64,000 nt of DNA from Parvibaculum sp002684405 (GTDB lineage: Bacteria > Pseudomonadota > Alphaproteobacteria > Parvibaculales > Parvibaculaceae): assembly GCA_965140395.1 (NCBI GenBank), contig OZ223207.1, positions 868,001 to 932,000 on the forward strand, in the 5' to 3' direction. Below, in pieces: positions 58,035-64,000 of the stretch. The notes under the pieces were generated by a model. That model did not search any database, had not been told where the DNA came from, and saw only the letters and a list, made by a program, of their open reading frames with translations. Position 1 is the first letter of the stretch, and every line of letters begins with the position of its first letter. A program made the position numbers and the translations under genes.

Positions 58035-59189
58035 TCAGTCGGTCGCATCCCGCGTCAGGTCGAAGACCTGGATGCCGCTTTCGGGGCGGTGGCGGTCGCG
58101 CCATGCCTGGTGGCGCAGCGTGCGCGTCACGTCGTTGCGGCCCGCCTGCCAGTGATCGCCGATCGTGGCGCGGGAGAATTCATAATCCTTCGCATGGTTG
58201 TGGTAGCGCATGCGGCGATGGATGAGATGGATGATGGTGATGGCGTTGTGCCGGTCGCATTCGCGCAATGCCTGCACATCCGGATCGTCGGAAAATTCCG
58301 GCGGCAGCTTTTCCAGCAGGTTGCTGACGGCCTTTTCCATGCGGTGGCGGCGGCGGAAGACATCGGTGTTGAGGCGCGTGCGGCTGGAGTAGCGGATGTC
58401 CTTCTGGCGTTCTGCCACCTCGCCGATGGTGCGCGGCAGGGAGCCGCGTGCATTGAAGAGATCGACCTGGAAGACGCACATATCGTCCACCGTGTCTTCC
58501 TCCAGTACATATTGAAGCGGCGTGTTGGAGACGATGCCGCCGTCCCAGTAATGCTCGCCGTCGATTTCGACAGGCGGGAAGCCGGGCGGAAGCGCGCCGG
58601 AGGCCATGACATGCTTCGGATCGATTTCCATGTCGTGATTGTCGAAATAGACGAAATTGCCGCTCCGGACGTTGACCGCGCCGACGCTGAAACGCACATC
58701 GCCCTTGTTCAGCCGGTCGAAATCGACAAGCTCGTTCAGCGTGTCGGCGAGCGGGGCGGTGTCGTAAAAGCTGAGCGCCGCGGGGCTGCCGGCCGGACTA
58801 AGCCAGGGCGGCGGCATACGCGGCGTGAAGAAACTCGGGATGCCGAAGGCGAGGGCGGATGCCGCGCTTGCCTGCGCATAGAGGCTGCGTATTTCCAGCC
58901 CCGGCATGACGGGCTGGCCCAGCAGCGTGCCGGATACGCGGTCCCAGAAGGATTTGAGCTTTTCCACGCGGTCTTCGCGCCGGTTGCCGGCAATGATCGC
59001 CGCGTTGATGGCGCCGACGGAAATTCCGGCCAGCCATTGCGGTTCGATCCCGGCCTCCGACAAGGCGCTATAGACGCCGGCCTGGTAGGCGCCGAGGGCG
59101 CCGCCGCCTTGCAGCACCAGCACCGGGCATTCCGCCTCGGTGGAGGATGGGGTCTTTCGAGTGGGTCGAGAAGGTGTCTGCGCGGCCAT
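58035..59189 (-). CDS. Patatin-like phospholipase (DUF3734 type)
   Basis: A 384-residue patatin-fold serine hydrolase. The oxyanion hole is LQGGGALGAYQAGVY near residues 26-40, the nucleophile elbow GISVG near 55-59, and the catalytic Asp DG in HYWDGGIVSN near 213. The C-terminal ~100 residues (HLIHRRMRYHNHAKDYEFSRATIGDHW) form the DUF3734 domain. Together with bdhA downstream it may contribute to mobilising polyhydroxybutyrate or lipid, an inference from context. Confidence 0.92.
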   Translation of the reverse strand: MAAQTPSRPTRKTPSSTEAECPVLVLQGGGALGAYQAGVYSALSEAGIEPQWLAGISVGAINAAIIAGNRREDRVEKLKSFWDRVSGTLLGQPVMPGLEIRSLYAQASAASALAFGIPSFFTPRMPPPWLSPAGSPAALSFYDTAPLADTLNELVDFDRLNKGDVRFSVGAVNVRSGNFVYFDNHDMEIDPKHVMASGALPPGFPPVEIDGEHYWDGGIVSNTPLQYVLEEDTVDDMCVFQVDLFNARGSLPRTIGEVAERQKDIRYSSRTRLNTDVFRRRHRMEKAVSNLLEKLPPEFSDDPDVQALRECDRHNAITIIHLIHRRMRYHNHAKDYEFSRATIGDHWQAGRNDVTRTLRHQAWRDRHRPESGIQVFDLTRDATD

Positions 59190-59325
59190 GGGAGGCTCCG
59201 ATAAGCAACCGTTCTATCGGGTCATGTGGGGAGCCATTTCGCAACTGCAAAATGAAATTTTTGAGAGATTCGCGCCGGTTTGTCCTAGCTTTGCAGGAAA
59301 GGAACAAAAACGGGGGGCGGAGAGA

Positions 59326-60180
59326 ATGGAACAGTGGCGCATCGGCGATGTCACCGTGACGCGGATCGTCGAGATGGAGATGGCGGGCGGTACGCGCTTT
59401 ATCCTTCCCCAGGCGACGCCGGAAGCGGTCGCGCCCTATGAGTGGATGAAACCGCATTTCGTGACGGAGGATGGCAAGCTCGTGATGAGCATTCATGCCC
59501 TTATCGTCGACACGCCGTCGGTACGGATCATGGTCGATACCTGTCTGGGCAATGACAAGCAGGGCCGCATGGCGCCGATCTGGAACGACCGGCACGAGCC
59601 CTTTCTGGAGCGCATGGAGGAGGCCGGCTATCCGGCGTCCTCGATCGACATGGTGATGTGCACTCATCTGCATGTCGACCATCTCGGCTGGAACACCATG
59701 CTCAAGGACGGGGAGTGGGTGCCGACCTTTCCTCAGGCGCGCTATCTGATGGCGCGTACCGAGTTCGAGCATTGGCAGTCCCAGACGGAAAACGAAGAGC
59801 AGGTCCATGTCTTCGCCGATTCGGTGAAGCCGGTCTTCGATGCGGGGCTTGTCGATCTGGTGGAGATGGACCACCGGCTTTGCGATGAGGTGTCTCTCGT
59901 TCCCACCGTCGGGCATACGCCGGGCCATGTGAGCGTGAAAATTTCGTCGAAAGGCGAGGAAGCGCTGATTACGGGCGATTTCATCCATCACCCCTGCCAG
60001 TTCGCGCGGCCGGACTGGGCGTCGTCGGCGGATGTCGATTCTGCGGGATCGACGGCGACACGCGAGAGCATGTTCAAAAACCTAGCGGAAACGCCGGTTC
60101 TCGTGATCGGGACGCATTTTGCGACGCCTACAGCCGGTTATGTGAAACGAGAGGGAAAAGCATACAGGCTCGATACATAA
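59326..60180 (+). CDS. Metallo-beta-lactamase-fold hydrolase
   Basis: A 284-residue MBL-fold protein with the metal motif HLHVDH in MCTHLHVDHLGWN near residues 112-124, a third His in VGHTPGHVSV near 203, Asp in ITGDFIHHP, and a final His in VIGTHFATPTAGY. This layout resembles quorum-quenching lactonases and related hydrolases of unknown substrate. The start is ATG 59326 behind GGCGGAGAG. It ends 400 bases before the betaine operon. Confidence 0.88.
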   Translation: MEQWRIGDVTVTRIVEMEMAGGTRFILPQATPEAVAPYEWMKPHFVTEDGKLVMSIHALIVDTPSVRIMVDTCLGNDKQGRMAPIWNDRHEPFLERMEEAGYPASSIDMVMCTHLHVDHLGWNTMLKDGEWVPTFPQARYLMARTEFEHWQSQTENEEQVHVFADSVKPVFDAGLVDLVEMDHRLCDEVSLVPTVGHTPGHVSVKISSKGEEALITGDFIHHPCQFARPDWASSADVDSAGSTATRESMFKNLAETPVLVIGTHFATPTAGYVKREGKAYRLDT

Positions 60181-60320
60181 GAGCTGCTTTTTGAAAGAAA
60201 TATCTCAAATAAAAGACGCAAAACGCTGAAAAACATTTGTTTTTAAAAGATTTACCCTGCCGCTGTTGATACCTCGCAGAGGCTTTGTTACGGTCCCATC
60301 CCGTCGGGCAAGGAATTCTC

Positions 60321-60551
60321 CGGCGCAGCAATCATGCTGTGCCGTTGCGAGGATTTCGACCTCGACAGCACCATCCAAGCGGCGCCTATGCCGCTCAATC
60401 GCGAAATCCCTCGCGATTGTGTCCGGTGCGGTCTGCGCTGCGCATCCTGCGCACATCTTTACGTAGACCTTTGAAATCGAGACCTAGGGCGCCAGTCATG
60501 TGGCTGGTGCCATCACAAATTGACCGATCGGCGGAGCGCGCCTTTGCGCGC
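60321..60551 (+). promoter_or_regulatory. Hairpin-rich leader upstream of the betaine operon
   Basis: The 401-base gap before the GSMT gene holds seven potential hairpins in a row: 60321-60344 (nine pairs), 60348-60364, 60379-60394, 60396-60419 (CAATCGCGA/TCGCGATTG, nine perfect pairs), 60439-60453, 60488-60511 (GGCGCCAG/CTGGTGCC) and 60536-60551. A weak promoter-like pair, TTGATA-N17-TACGGT, is at 60266-60294. I could not match it to SAM-I, SAM-II, SAH or glycine aptamer cores. GAAGGGG lies just before ATG 60582. Confidence 0.45.
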
Positions 60552-60581
60552 CCGGCATGTCGGCATTTTTGAAGGGGCAAT

Positions 60582-61397
60582 ATGTCTGGTACCGTACTCA
60601 AGAAAGAACAGGATTTCGGCGAGGATCCCCTCGCAGTTCGTGAATCCGATCACTATCAGCACGAATATACGGAATCCTTCGTCGACAAATGGGATCAGCT
60701 GATCGACTGGAAGGGCCGCGCCGAAGGCGAGGGCCGTTTCTTCATCGACCTGCTGAAAAAGCTCGGCAAGCACAAGATCCTCGACGTCGCCGCGGGTACA
60801 GGTTTTCACTCCGTGCAGCTCGCCAAAGCCGGTTTCGACGTGACCACCGTCGACGGCGCCAAGGAAATGCTCGTCAAGGCATTCGACAATGGCCGCGACA
60901 ACGGCATCGTTCTTCAGACCATCTGTGCGGACTGGCGCTGGCTGAACAAGGACGTACACGGCAAATACGATGCGATCGTTTGCCTCGGTAATTCCTTCAC
61001 CCATCTCTTCGAGGAGAAGGACCGTCGCCGGGCGCTCGCCGAATTCTATGCCGCTCTGAAGCATGACGGCGTCCTCATCCTGGACCAGCGCAACTATGAC
61101 CTGATCATGGATGAAGGCTTCAGCACGAAGCACAAATACTACTATTGCGGCGACAAGGTTACGGCCGAGCCGGAACATGTCGACGACTCGCTGGCGCGCT
61201 TCCGGTACACATTCCCGGACGACAGCGTCTATCACCTCAACATGTTCCCGCTGCGCAAGGCCTATGTGAAGCGCCTCATGCACGAGATCGGCTTCCAGAA
61301 GATCACCACCTATGGTGACTTCAACGCTGACTATGACGATAAGGAAACCGACTTTTACGTTCATGTTGCGGAGAAAGCCTACGATGACGAGTCCTGA
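60582..61397 (+). CDS. gsmT: Glycine/sarcosine N-methyltransferase
   Basis: Transfers methyl groups from SAM to glycine and then sarcosine, giving dimethylglycine on the way to glycine betaine. The 271-residue enzyme has the AdoMet motif ILDVAAGTGFHSVQLAKAGF near residues 65-84. YTESFVDKWDQLIDWKGRAEGEG before it and ICLGNSFTHLFEEKDRR-like and ILDQRNYDLIMDEGF segments after it are typical of the glycine/sarcosine N-methyltransferases of halophiles. Its last 14 bases overlap the next gene, giving a tight two-gene operon. Confidence 0.93.
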   Translation: MSGTVLKKEQDFGEDPLAVRESDHYQHEYTESFVDKWDQLIDWKGRAEGEGRFFIDLLKKLGKHKILDVAAGTGFHSVQLAKAGFDVTTVDGAKEMLVKAFDNGRDNGIVLQTICADWRWLNKDVHGKYDAIVCLGNSFTHLFEEKDRRRALAEFYAALKHDGVLILDQRNYDLIMDEGFSTKHKYYYCGDKVTAEPEHVDDSLARFRYTFPDDSVYHLNMFPLRKAYVKRLMHEIGFQKITTYGDFNADYDDKETDFYVHVAEKAYDDES

Positions 61398-62226
61398 TAC
61401 GAACGCCGTCGCCAAGGCAGAAGAATATTACGACAGCGACGATGCCGATAAGTTCTATTTCACCATCTGGGGTGGGAAGGACATCCATATCGGTCTGTAC
61501 AAGGACGATGATGAGCCCGTCGGCGATGCGAGCCATCGCACCGACGAGACCATCGCGTCCAAGATCCAGGGCATCGGTCCCGACACCAAGGTGCTCGACA
61601 TCGGTGCCGCTTATGGCGGTGCGGCGCGCTACCTCGCGGAGACCTATGGCTGTCACGTCACTTGCGTGAACATCTCCGACAAGCAGAACGCCATCAATCG
61701 CGAGATGACGGAGAAGGCCGGCCTGTCGGACAAGATCACCGTCAAGCATGGCAGCTTTGAGGATATTCCCGCCGAGGACGGTTCCTTCGACGTCGTCTGG
61801 TCGCAGGACTCGATCCTGCACAGCGGCAATCGCGTCAAGGTGATGGAAGAGGTGGCCCGCGTGCTGAAGCCGGGCGGCCAGTTCATCTTCACTGACCCGA
61901 TGCAGTCGGACGATTGCCCGGCGGATGTGCTGCAGCCGATCCTCGATCGCATTCATCTTGCGACGCTGGGTTCCCCGGGTTTCTACGACAAGGAACTCAA
62001 GGCGCTCGGTTTCGAGAAGCTCGGTTTCGACGATCACGTCGATCAGCTTCGCCGCCACTACTGGCGCGTGCGGCAGGAGCTCCAGAAGGGCTACGACAAG
62101 CTTGTCGAGGTCGGCGTGAGCCGTGACTACATCGACAACATGATCAAGGGCCTGGAGCACTGGGTGAATGGCGCCGACAAGGGCTATCTGGCCTGGGGCA
62201 TCATGCATTACCGCAAGGCGAAGTAA
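61384..62226 (+). CDS. sdmT: Sarcosine/dimethylglycine N-methyltransferase
   Basis: Methylates sarcosine and dimethylglycine to glycine betaine, a compatible solute. The 280-residue protein starts MTSPDTNAVAKAEEYYDSDDADKFYF, carries the AdoMet motif VLDIGAAYGGAARYLAETYG near residues 70-89, and has VWSQDSILHSGNRVKVMEEVARVLKPGG. The C-terminal half includes the ring of substrate residues seen in betaine-forming enzymes. It begins at ATG 61384 inside the upstream gene. The tandem pair means betaine can be made without imported choline, at the cost of three SAM per molecule. Confidence 0.93.
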   Translation: MTSPDTNAVAKAEEYYDSDDADKFYFTIWGGKDIHIGLYKDDDEPVGDASHRTDETIASKIQGIGPDTKVLDIGAAYGGAARYLAETYGCHVTCVNISDKQNAINREMTEKAGLSDKITVKHGSFEDIPAEDGSFDVVWSQDSILHSGNRVKVMEEVARVLKPGGQFIFTDPMQSDDCPADVLQPILDRIHLATLGSPGFYDKELKALGFEKLGFDDHVDQLRRHYWRVRQELQKGYDKLVEVGVSRDYIDNMIKGLEHWVNGADKGYLAWGIMHYRKAK

Positions 62227-62230
62227 GCAC

Positions 62231-62259
62231 TTGGCGAAAGCATCGGGCGGGCGTAATGT
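62231..62259 (+). promoter_or_regulatory. Promoter-like element for the Trp attenuator
   Basis: TTGGCG at 62231-62236 and TAATGT at 62254-62259 are separated by exactly 17 bases, a good housekeeping-sigma match for this class. It begins four bases after the SDMT stop and would start transcription near 62266, shortly before the leader peptide. Confidence 0.55.
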
Positions 62260-62282
62260 CCCGTTCAACGAATGAGGATCGA

Positions 62283-62327
62283 ATGACTTACGTCGCGCAC
62301 AAGATGATCGGTTGGTGGACCACCTGA
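62283..62327 (+). CDS. Leader peptide with tandem tryptophan codons
   Basis: A 14-codon frame, MTYVAHKMIGWWTT, preceded by GAGGA at 62274-62278. Two adjacent TGG codons at 62313-62318 and the position in front of competing hairpins are the pattern of trpL leader peptides, such as the Sinorhizobium trpL with its WWW run. Ribosome stalling at the Trp codons when charged tRNA-Trp is scarce would affect the downstream RNA fold. Confidence 0.65.
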   Translation: MTYVAHKMIGWWTT

Positions 62328-62395
62328 GGGTGGCCCTGGACCAGATCGTGCGTCGATCCGACAGAAAGGCCGCCCGTTTCGAGGCGGCCTTTTTC
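62320..62395 (+). promoter_or_regulatory. Trp-type transcription attenuator
   Basis: Four RNA segments can pair in two exclusive ways. CCACC (62320-62324) pairs with GGTGG (62329-62333). GGGTGGCC (62328-62335) alternatively pairs with GGCCGCCC (62368-62375), the antiterminator, with one G-U. GGCCGCC (62368-62374) otherwise pairs with GGCGGCC (62383-62389) and runs into five T (62390-62394), the terminator. The first segment lies at the end of the leader peptide frame, just after its Trp codons. The gene 56 bases beyond is a methyltransferase. Confidence 0.65.
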
Positions 62396-62450
62396 GTTTC
62401 CTCCACCGGAGAAGGCCGTTTCCGAAAATGGCCTGAAAGGAGAGCCGGTG

Positions 62451-63140
62451 ATGGAGATGGAGCAGGAATTCAAACTGGACGGGATCGTGCCCTGGGGGCG
62501 GCGCCTCTGGGAGTATCGCGCCTTTTTCGCACTGGAAGAGGCGGATCTGCGCGGAGCCGTTCTTGATGTCGGGTCGGGGCCGTCGTCTTTTGCCGCCGAG
62601 GCCTCGGCGGCGGGGGCGCGGGTGACCGCTACCGATCCGCTTTACGCATTGCCCGGTGAGGCAATCGCGCAGCGTTTCGAGGAGACGCGCGGCGCGATGA
62701 TGGAGGGCTTGCGTCAGGCGCGGCATCGCTTCCGCTGGTCTCAATACGGTTCGCCCGAGGCCATCGAGACCATCAGGCGCGAAGCGCTGGAGCTCTTTCT
62801 GGCCGATTACGAAAGGGCAGGCGCGCGGCGTTATGTCGAAGCCTCCTTGCCAGAACTGCCTTTCGCCGAGGGTGCATTCCGTCTCGCGCTTTCATCTCAC
62901 CTGCTGTTCCTTTACGGCGACGATCTCGACTTCGCCTTTCATATAGAGGCGTTGCACGAGCTGCTGCGCGTTGCAGGGGAGGTGCGCGTCTTTCCGCTGA
63001 TCAATCTCGACGGGCGGCCGTCGAGCCATCTGCCGGGCGTGCTGGCGCATTTCGCGCGGGAAGGCATGCAAGCGGAGCTGGTGCCGGTCCCTTACGAATT
63101 TCAGAGGGGCGCAACGAAGATGCTGCGGCTGAGGCGATGA
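62451..63140 (+). CDS. Class I SAM-dependent methyltransferase, substrate unknown
   Basis: A 229-residue methyltransferase with the AdoMet-binding motif AVLDVGSGPSSFAAEASAAGARVTATDP near residues 36-63 and a second-strand acidic end. A helical insertion follows (RFEETRGAMMEGLRQARHRFRW), then ELPFAEGAFRLALSSHLLFLYG near 140-160, and INLDGRPSSHLPGVLAHF near 185. The substrate cannot be inferred. AAGGAG (62437-62442) serves ATG 62451; a GTG at 62448 is the alternative. It is the only gene placed to be controlled by the Trp attenuator. Confidence 0.85.
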   Translation: MEMEQEFKLDGIVPWGRRLWEYRAFFALEEADLRGAVLDVGSGPSSFAAEASAAGARVTATDPLYALPGEAIAQRFEETRGAMMEGLRQARHRFRWSQYGSPEAIETIRREALELFLADYERAGARRYVEASLPELPFAEGAFRLALSSHLLFLYGDDLDFAFHIEALHELLRVAGEVRVFPLINLDGRPSSHLPGVLAHFAREGMQAELVPVPYEFQRGATKMLRLRR

Positions 63141-63159
63141 ACCCAACGCGCAGCGCCGA

Positions 63160-64000
63160 TCAGAGGGCGTGGCGCTCGAGGAAGTCGGAGATGACGCTGA
63201 ATTCGTGTTCGCTGTCCAGGAAGGGCGCATGGCCTTGGTCGGGCAGCGTGACGGCTGTCAGCGCGGGATGTTCTTTGGCCATCTTCGCCAGCGTGTTGGA
63301 GGAGAGGACGTCGGAGTTCTCGCCGCGTAGCGCGAGGACGGGCACATGGGCGAGCGCCTTGAACTGGGCCCACATGTCGGGCAGTTCGCCCTTGGCGGCG
63401 TCCAGTCCCTTGCGCATGGCCGTGCCGATTTTCGGGTCGTAGTCCATTTTCGGCGCGCCGTTTTCGTCGGTGGCGAAGGTACGCTGCGAGAAGGCCCGCC
63501 ATTCCCCGCCCGTGACATTGGGAAAGTCGCGCTCGTTCATCATGCGCAGCTTCACCGCCGCTTCGTCCCAGGTCGAGGGCGTCTCCATCGTGCCCGCATA
63601 GCCGGCGATGCGTTCCAGGCCCTTTGCCTCCACCTCCGGGCCGATATCGTTGAGGATCGCAGCCTTGAGGGCGACCGGGCGGAAGGCGGCCATCAGCATG
63701 GTGATGATGCCGCCGCGTGAAGTGCCGATGAAGACCGCCTGATGGATACCCGCCGCCGTCATCAGGTCGAGCGTATCCATCAATTCGTTCTGGGGCGTGT
63801 AGGCGTCCACACCGCCTGCATATTCAGACAGGCCGCGCCCGCGCAGGTCCGGGCAGAGAACGCGCCGCTCCTGCGAGAGGAACCCCGCCAGCGCCTCGAA
63901 ATCCTTGGAATTACGGGTCAGCCCCGGCAGGCAGATGACCGGCGTTTTCGGCGCGGTCCGCTCGCCATAGTCGCGCGCATAGAGCCTCAGTCCTTCCTGC
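63160..64000 (-). CDS. Alpha/beta hydrolase, N-terminus cut by window edge
   Basis: About 280 C-terminal residues of an alpha/beta-hydrolase-fold enzyme; the start codon lies beyond the right edge. The oxyanion loop is VICLPGLTRNSKDFEALAG, the strand-4 region VLCPDLRGRGLS, the nucleophile elbow GTSRGG, and the catalytic His is in PDQGHAPFLDSEHEF near the end. An acid in LALRGENSDVLSS could complete the triad. Substrates of this group range from esters to peroxides. It is convergent with the methyltransferase, with 19 bases between the stops. Confidence 0.9.
   Translation of the reverse strand, partial: QEGLRLYARDYGERTAPKTPVICLPGLTRNSKDFEALAGFLSQERRVLCPDLRGRGLSEYAGGVDAYTPQNELMDTLDLMTAAGIHQAVFIGTSRGGIITMLMAAFRPVALKAAILNDIGPEVEAKGLERIAGYAGTMETPSTWDEAAVKLRMMNERDFPNVTGGEWRAFSQRTFATDENGAPKMDYDPKIGTAMRKGLDAAKGELPDMWAQFKALAHVPVLALRGENSDVLSSNTLAKMAKEHPALTAVTLPDQGHAPFLDSEHEFSVISDFLERHAL

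Noticed and set aside
60266..60466. A 66-codon open frame in the betaine-operon leader
   Set aside because: Composition is Arg/Ser/Ala-rich shadow-like, there is no ribosome site, and the stretch consists largely of inverted repeats.
60300..60580. A known SAM, SAH or glycine riboswitch before GSMT
   Set aside because: The conserved core blocks of these aptamers, as far as I can recall them, are absent, so only a structured leader is claimed.

Overview
The window looks like the chromosome of an alphaproteobacterium with about 60-65% G+C, probably aerobic and halotolerant. The lineage call rests on the cell-cycle set MipZ, DivK and PleD, on an EipB-type envelope protein, on a DinB with an N-terminal zinc ribbon, and on a core gene order (divK-pleD ... 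rpmG ... rnr-topA-dprA-plsY-pyrC'-pyrB) that is familiar from this class. Halotolerance is inferred from a two-gene glycine-to-betaine methylation operon. I cannot name a species.

Layout. 1-8.3 kb: the panC fragment, a small exported protein, mipZ, a D,D-carboxypeptidase with a SPOR domain, clpS-clpA and two small enzyme-fold proteins. 8.4-13.3 kb: a beta-propeller lipoprotein, HIT, GNAT, RidA and N-carbamoylputrescine amidase. 13.3-20.2 kb: a diguanylate cyclase, a cobalamin riboswitch in front of an unknown membrane protein, a hydroxyacid dehydrogenase, eipB, and a dinB/ROK kinase/HAD/DUF3572 cluster. 20.2-33 kb: divK-pleD, a possible structured RNA, a PuuC-like aldehyde dehydrogenase, rpmG, an MFS transporter with two Nudix paralogues, DUF983, rnr and topA. 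33-45 kb: dprA-plsY-pyrC'-pyrB (overlapping, with an apparently inactive dihydroorotase), an AidB-like dehydrogenase, an AEC transporter, ruvX and gatCAB. 45-49.6 kb: a histone H1-like protein coupled to a glutathione transferase, a second transferase, acylphosphatase, a Sel1 protein and tesB, ending at tRNA-Ser(GCU).

The clearest accessory segment is 49.74-53.29 kb, immediately downstream of tRNA-Ser. It is AT-rich and carries two coupled genes of unknown function: a zinc-ribbon protein whose start codon sits just behind a nine-G tract, and an 824-residue TPR protein. It has no integrase and no direct repeat that I could find. It is the best candidate here for an undescribed two-component system.

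53.3-64 kb: arsC-arsH, an SLC13 permease, beta-carbonic anhydrase, 3-hydroxybutyrate dehydrogenase with a patatin-like lipase, a metallo-beta-lactamase-fold hydrolase, and the GSMT/SDMT betaine operon behind a hairpin-rich leader. After the operon comes a complete attenuator with its own promoter-like element: a 14-codon leader peptide with tandem Trp codons, competing antiterminator and terminator helices, and a U tract. The gene behind it is a methyltransferase, not a trp gene. An alpha/beta hydrolase runs off the right edge.

All functional calls come from reading motifs and recalled family features. No database search or computation was run.
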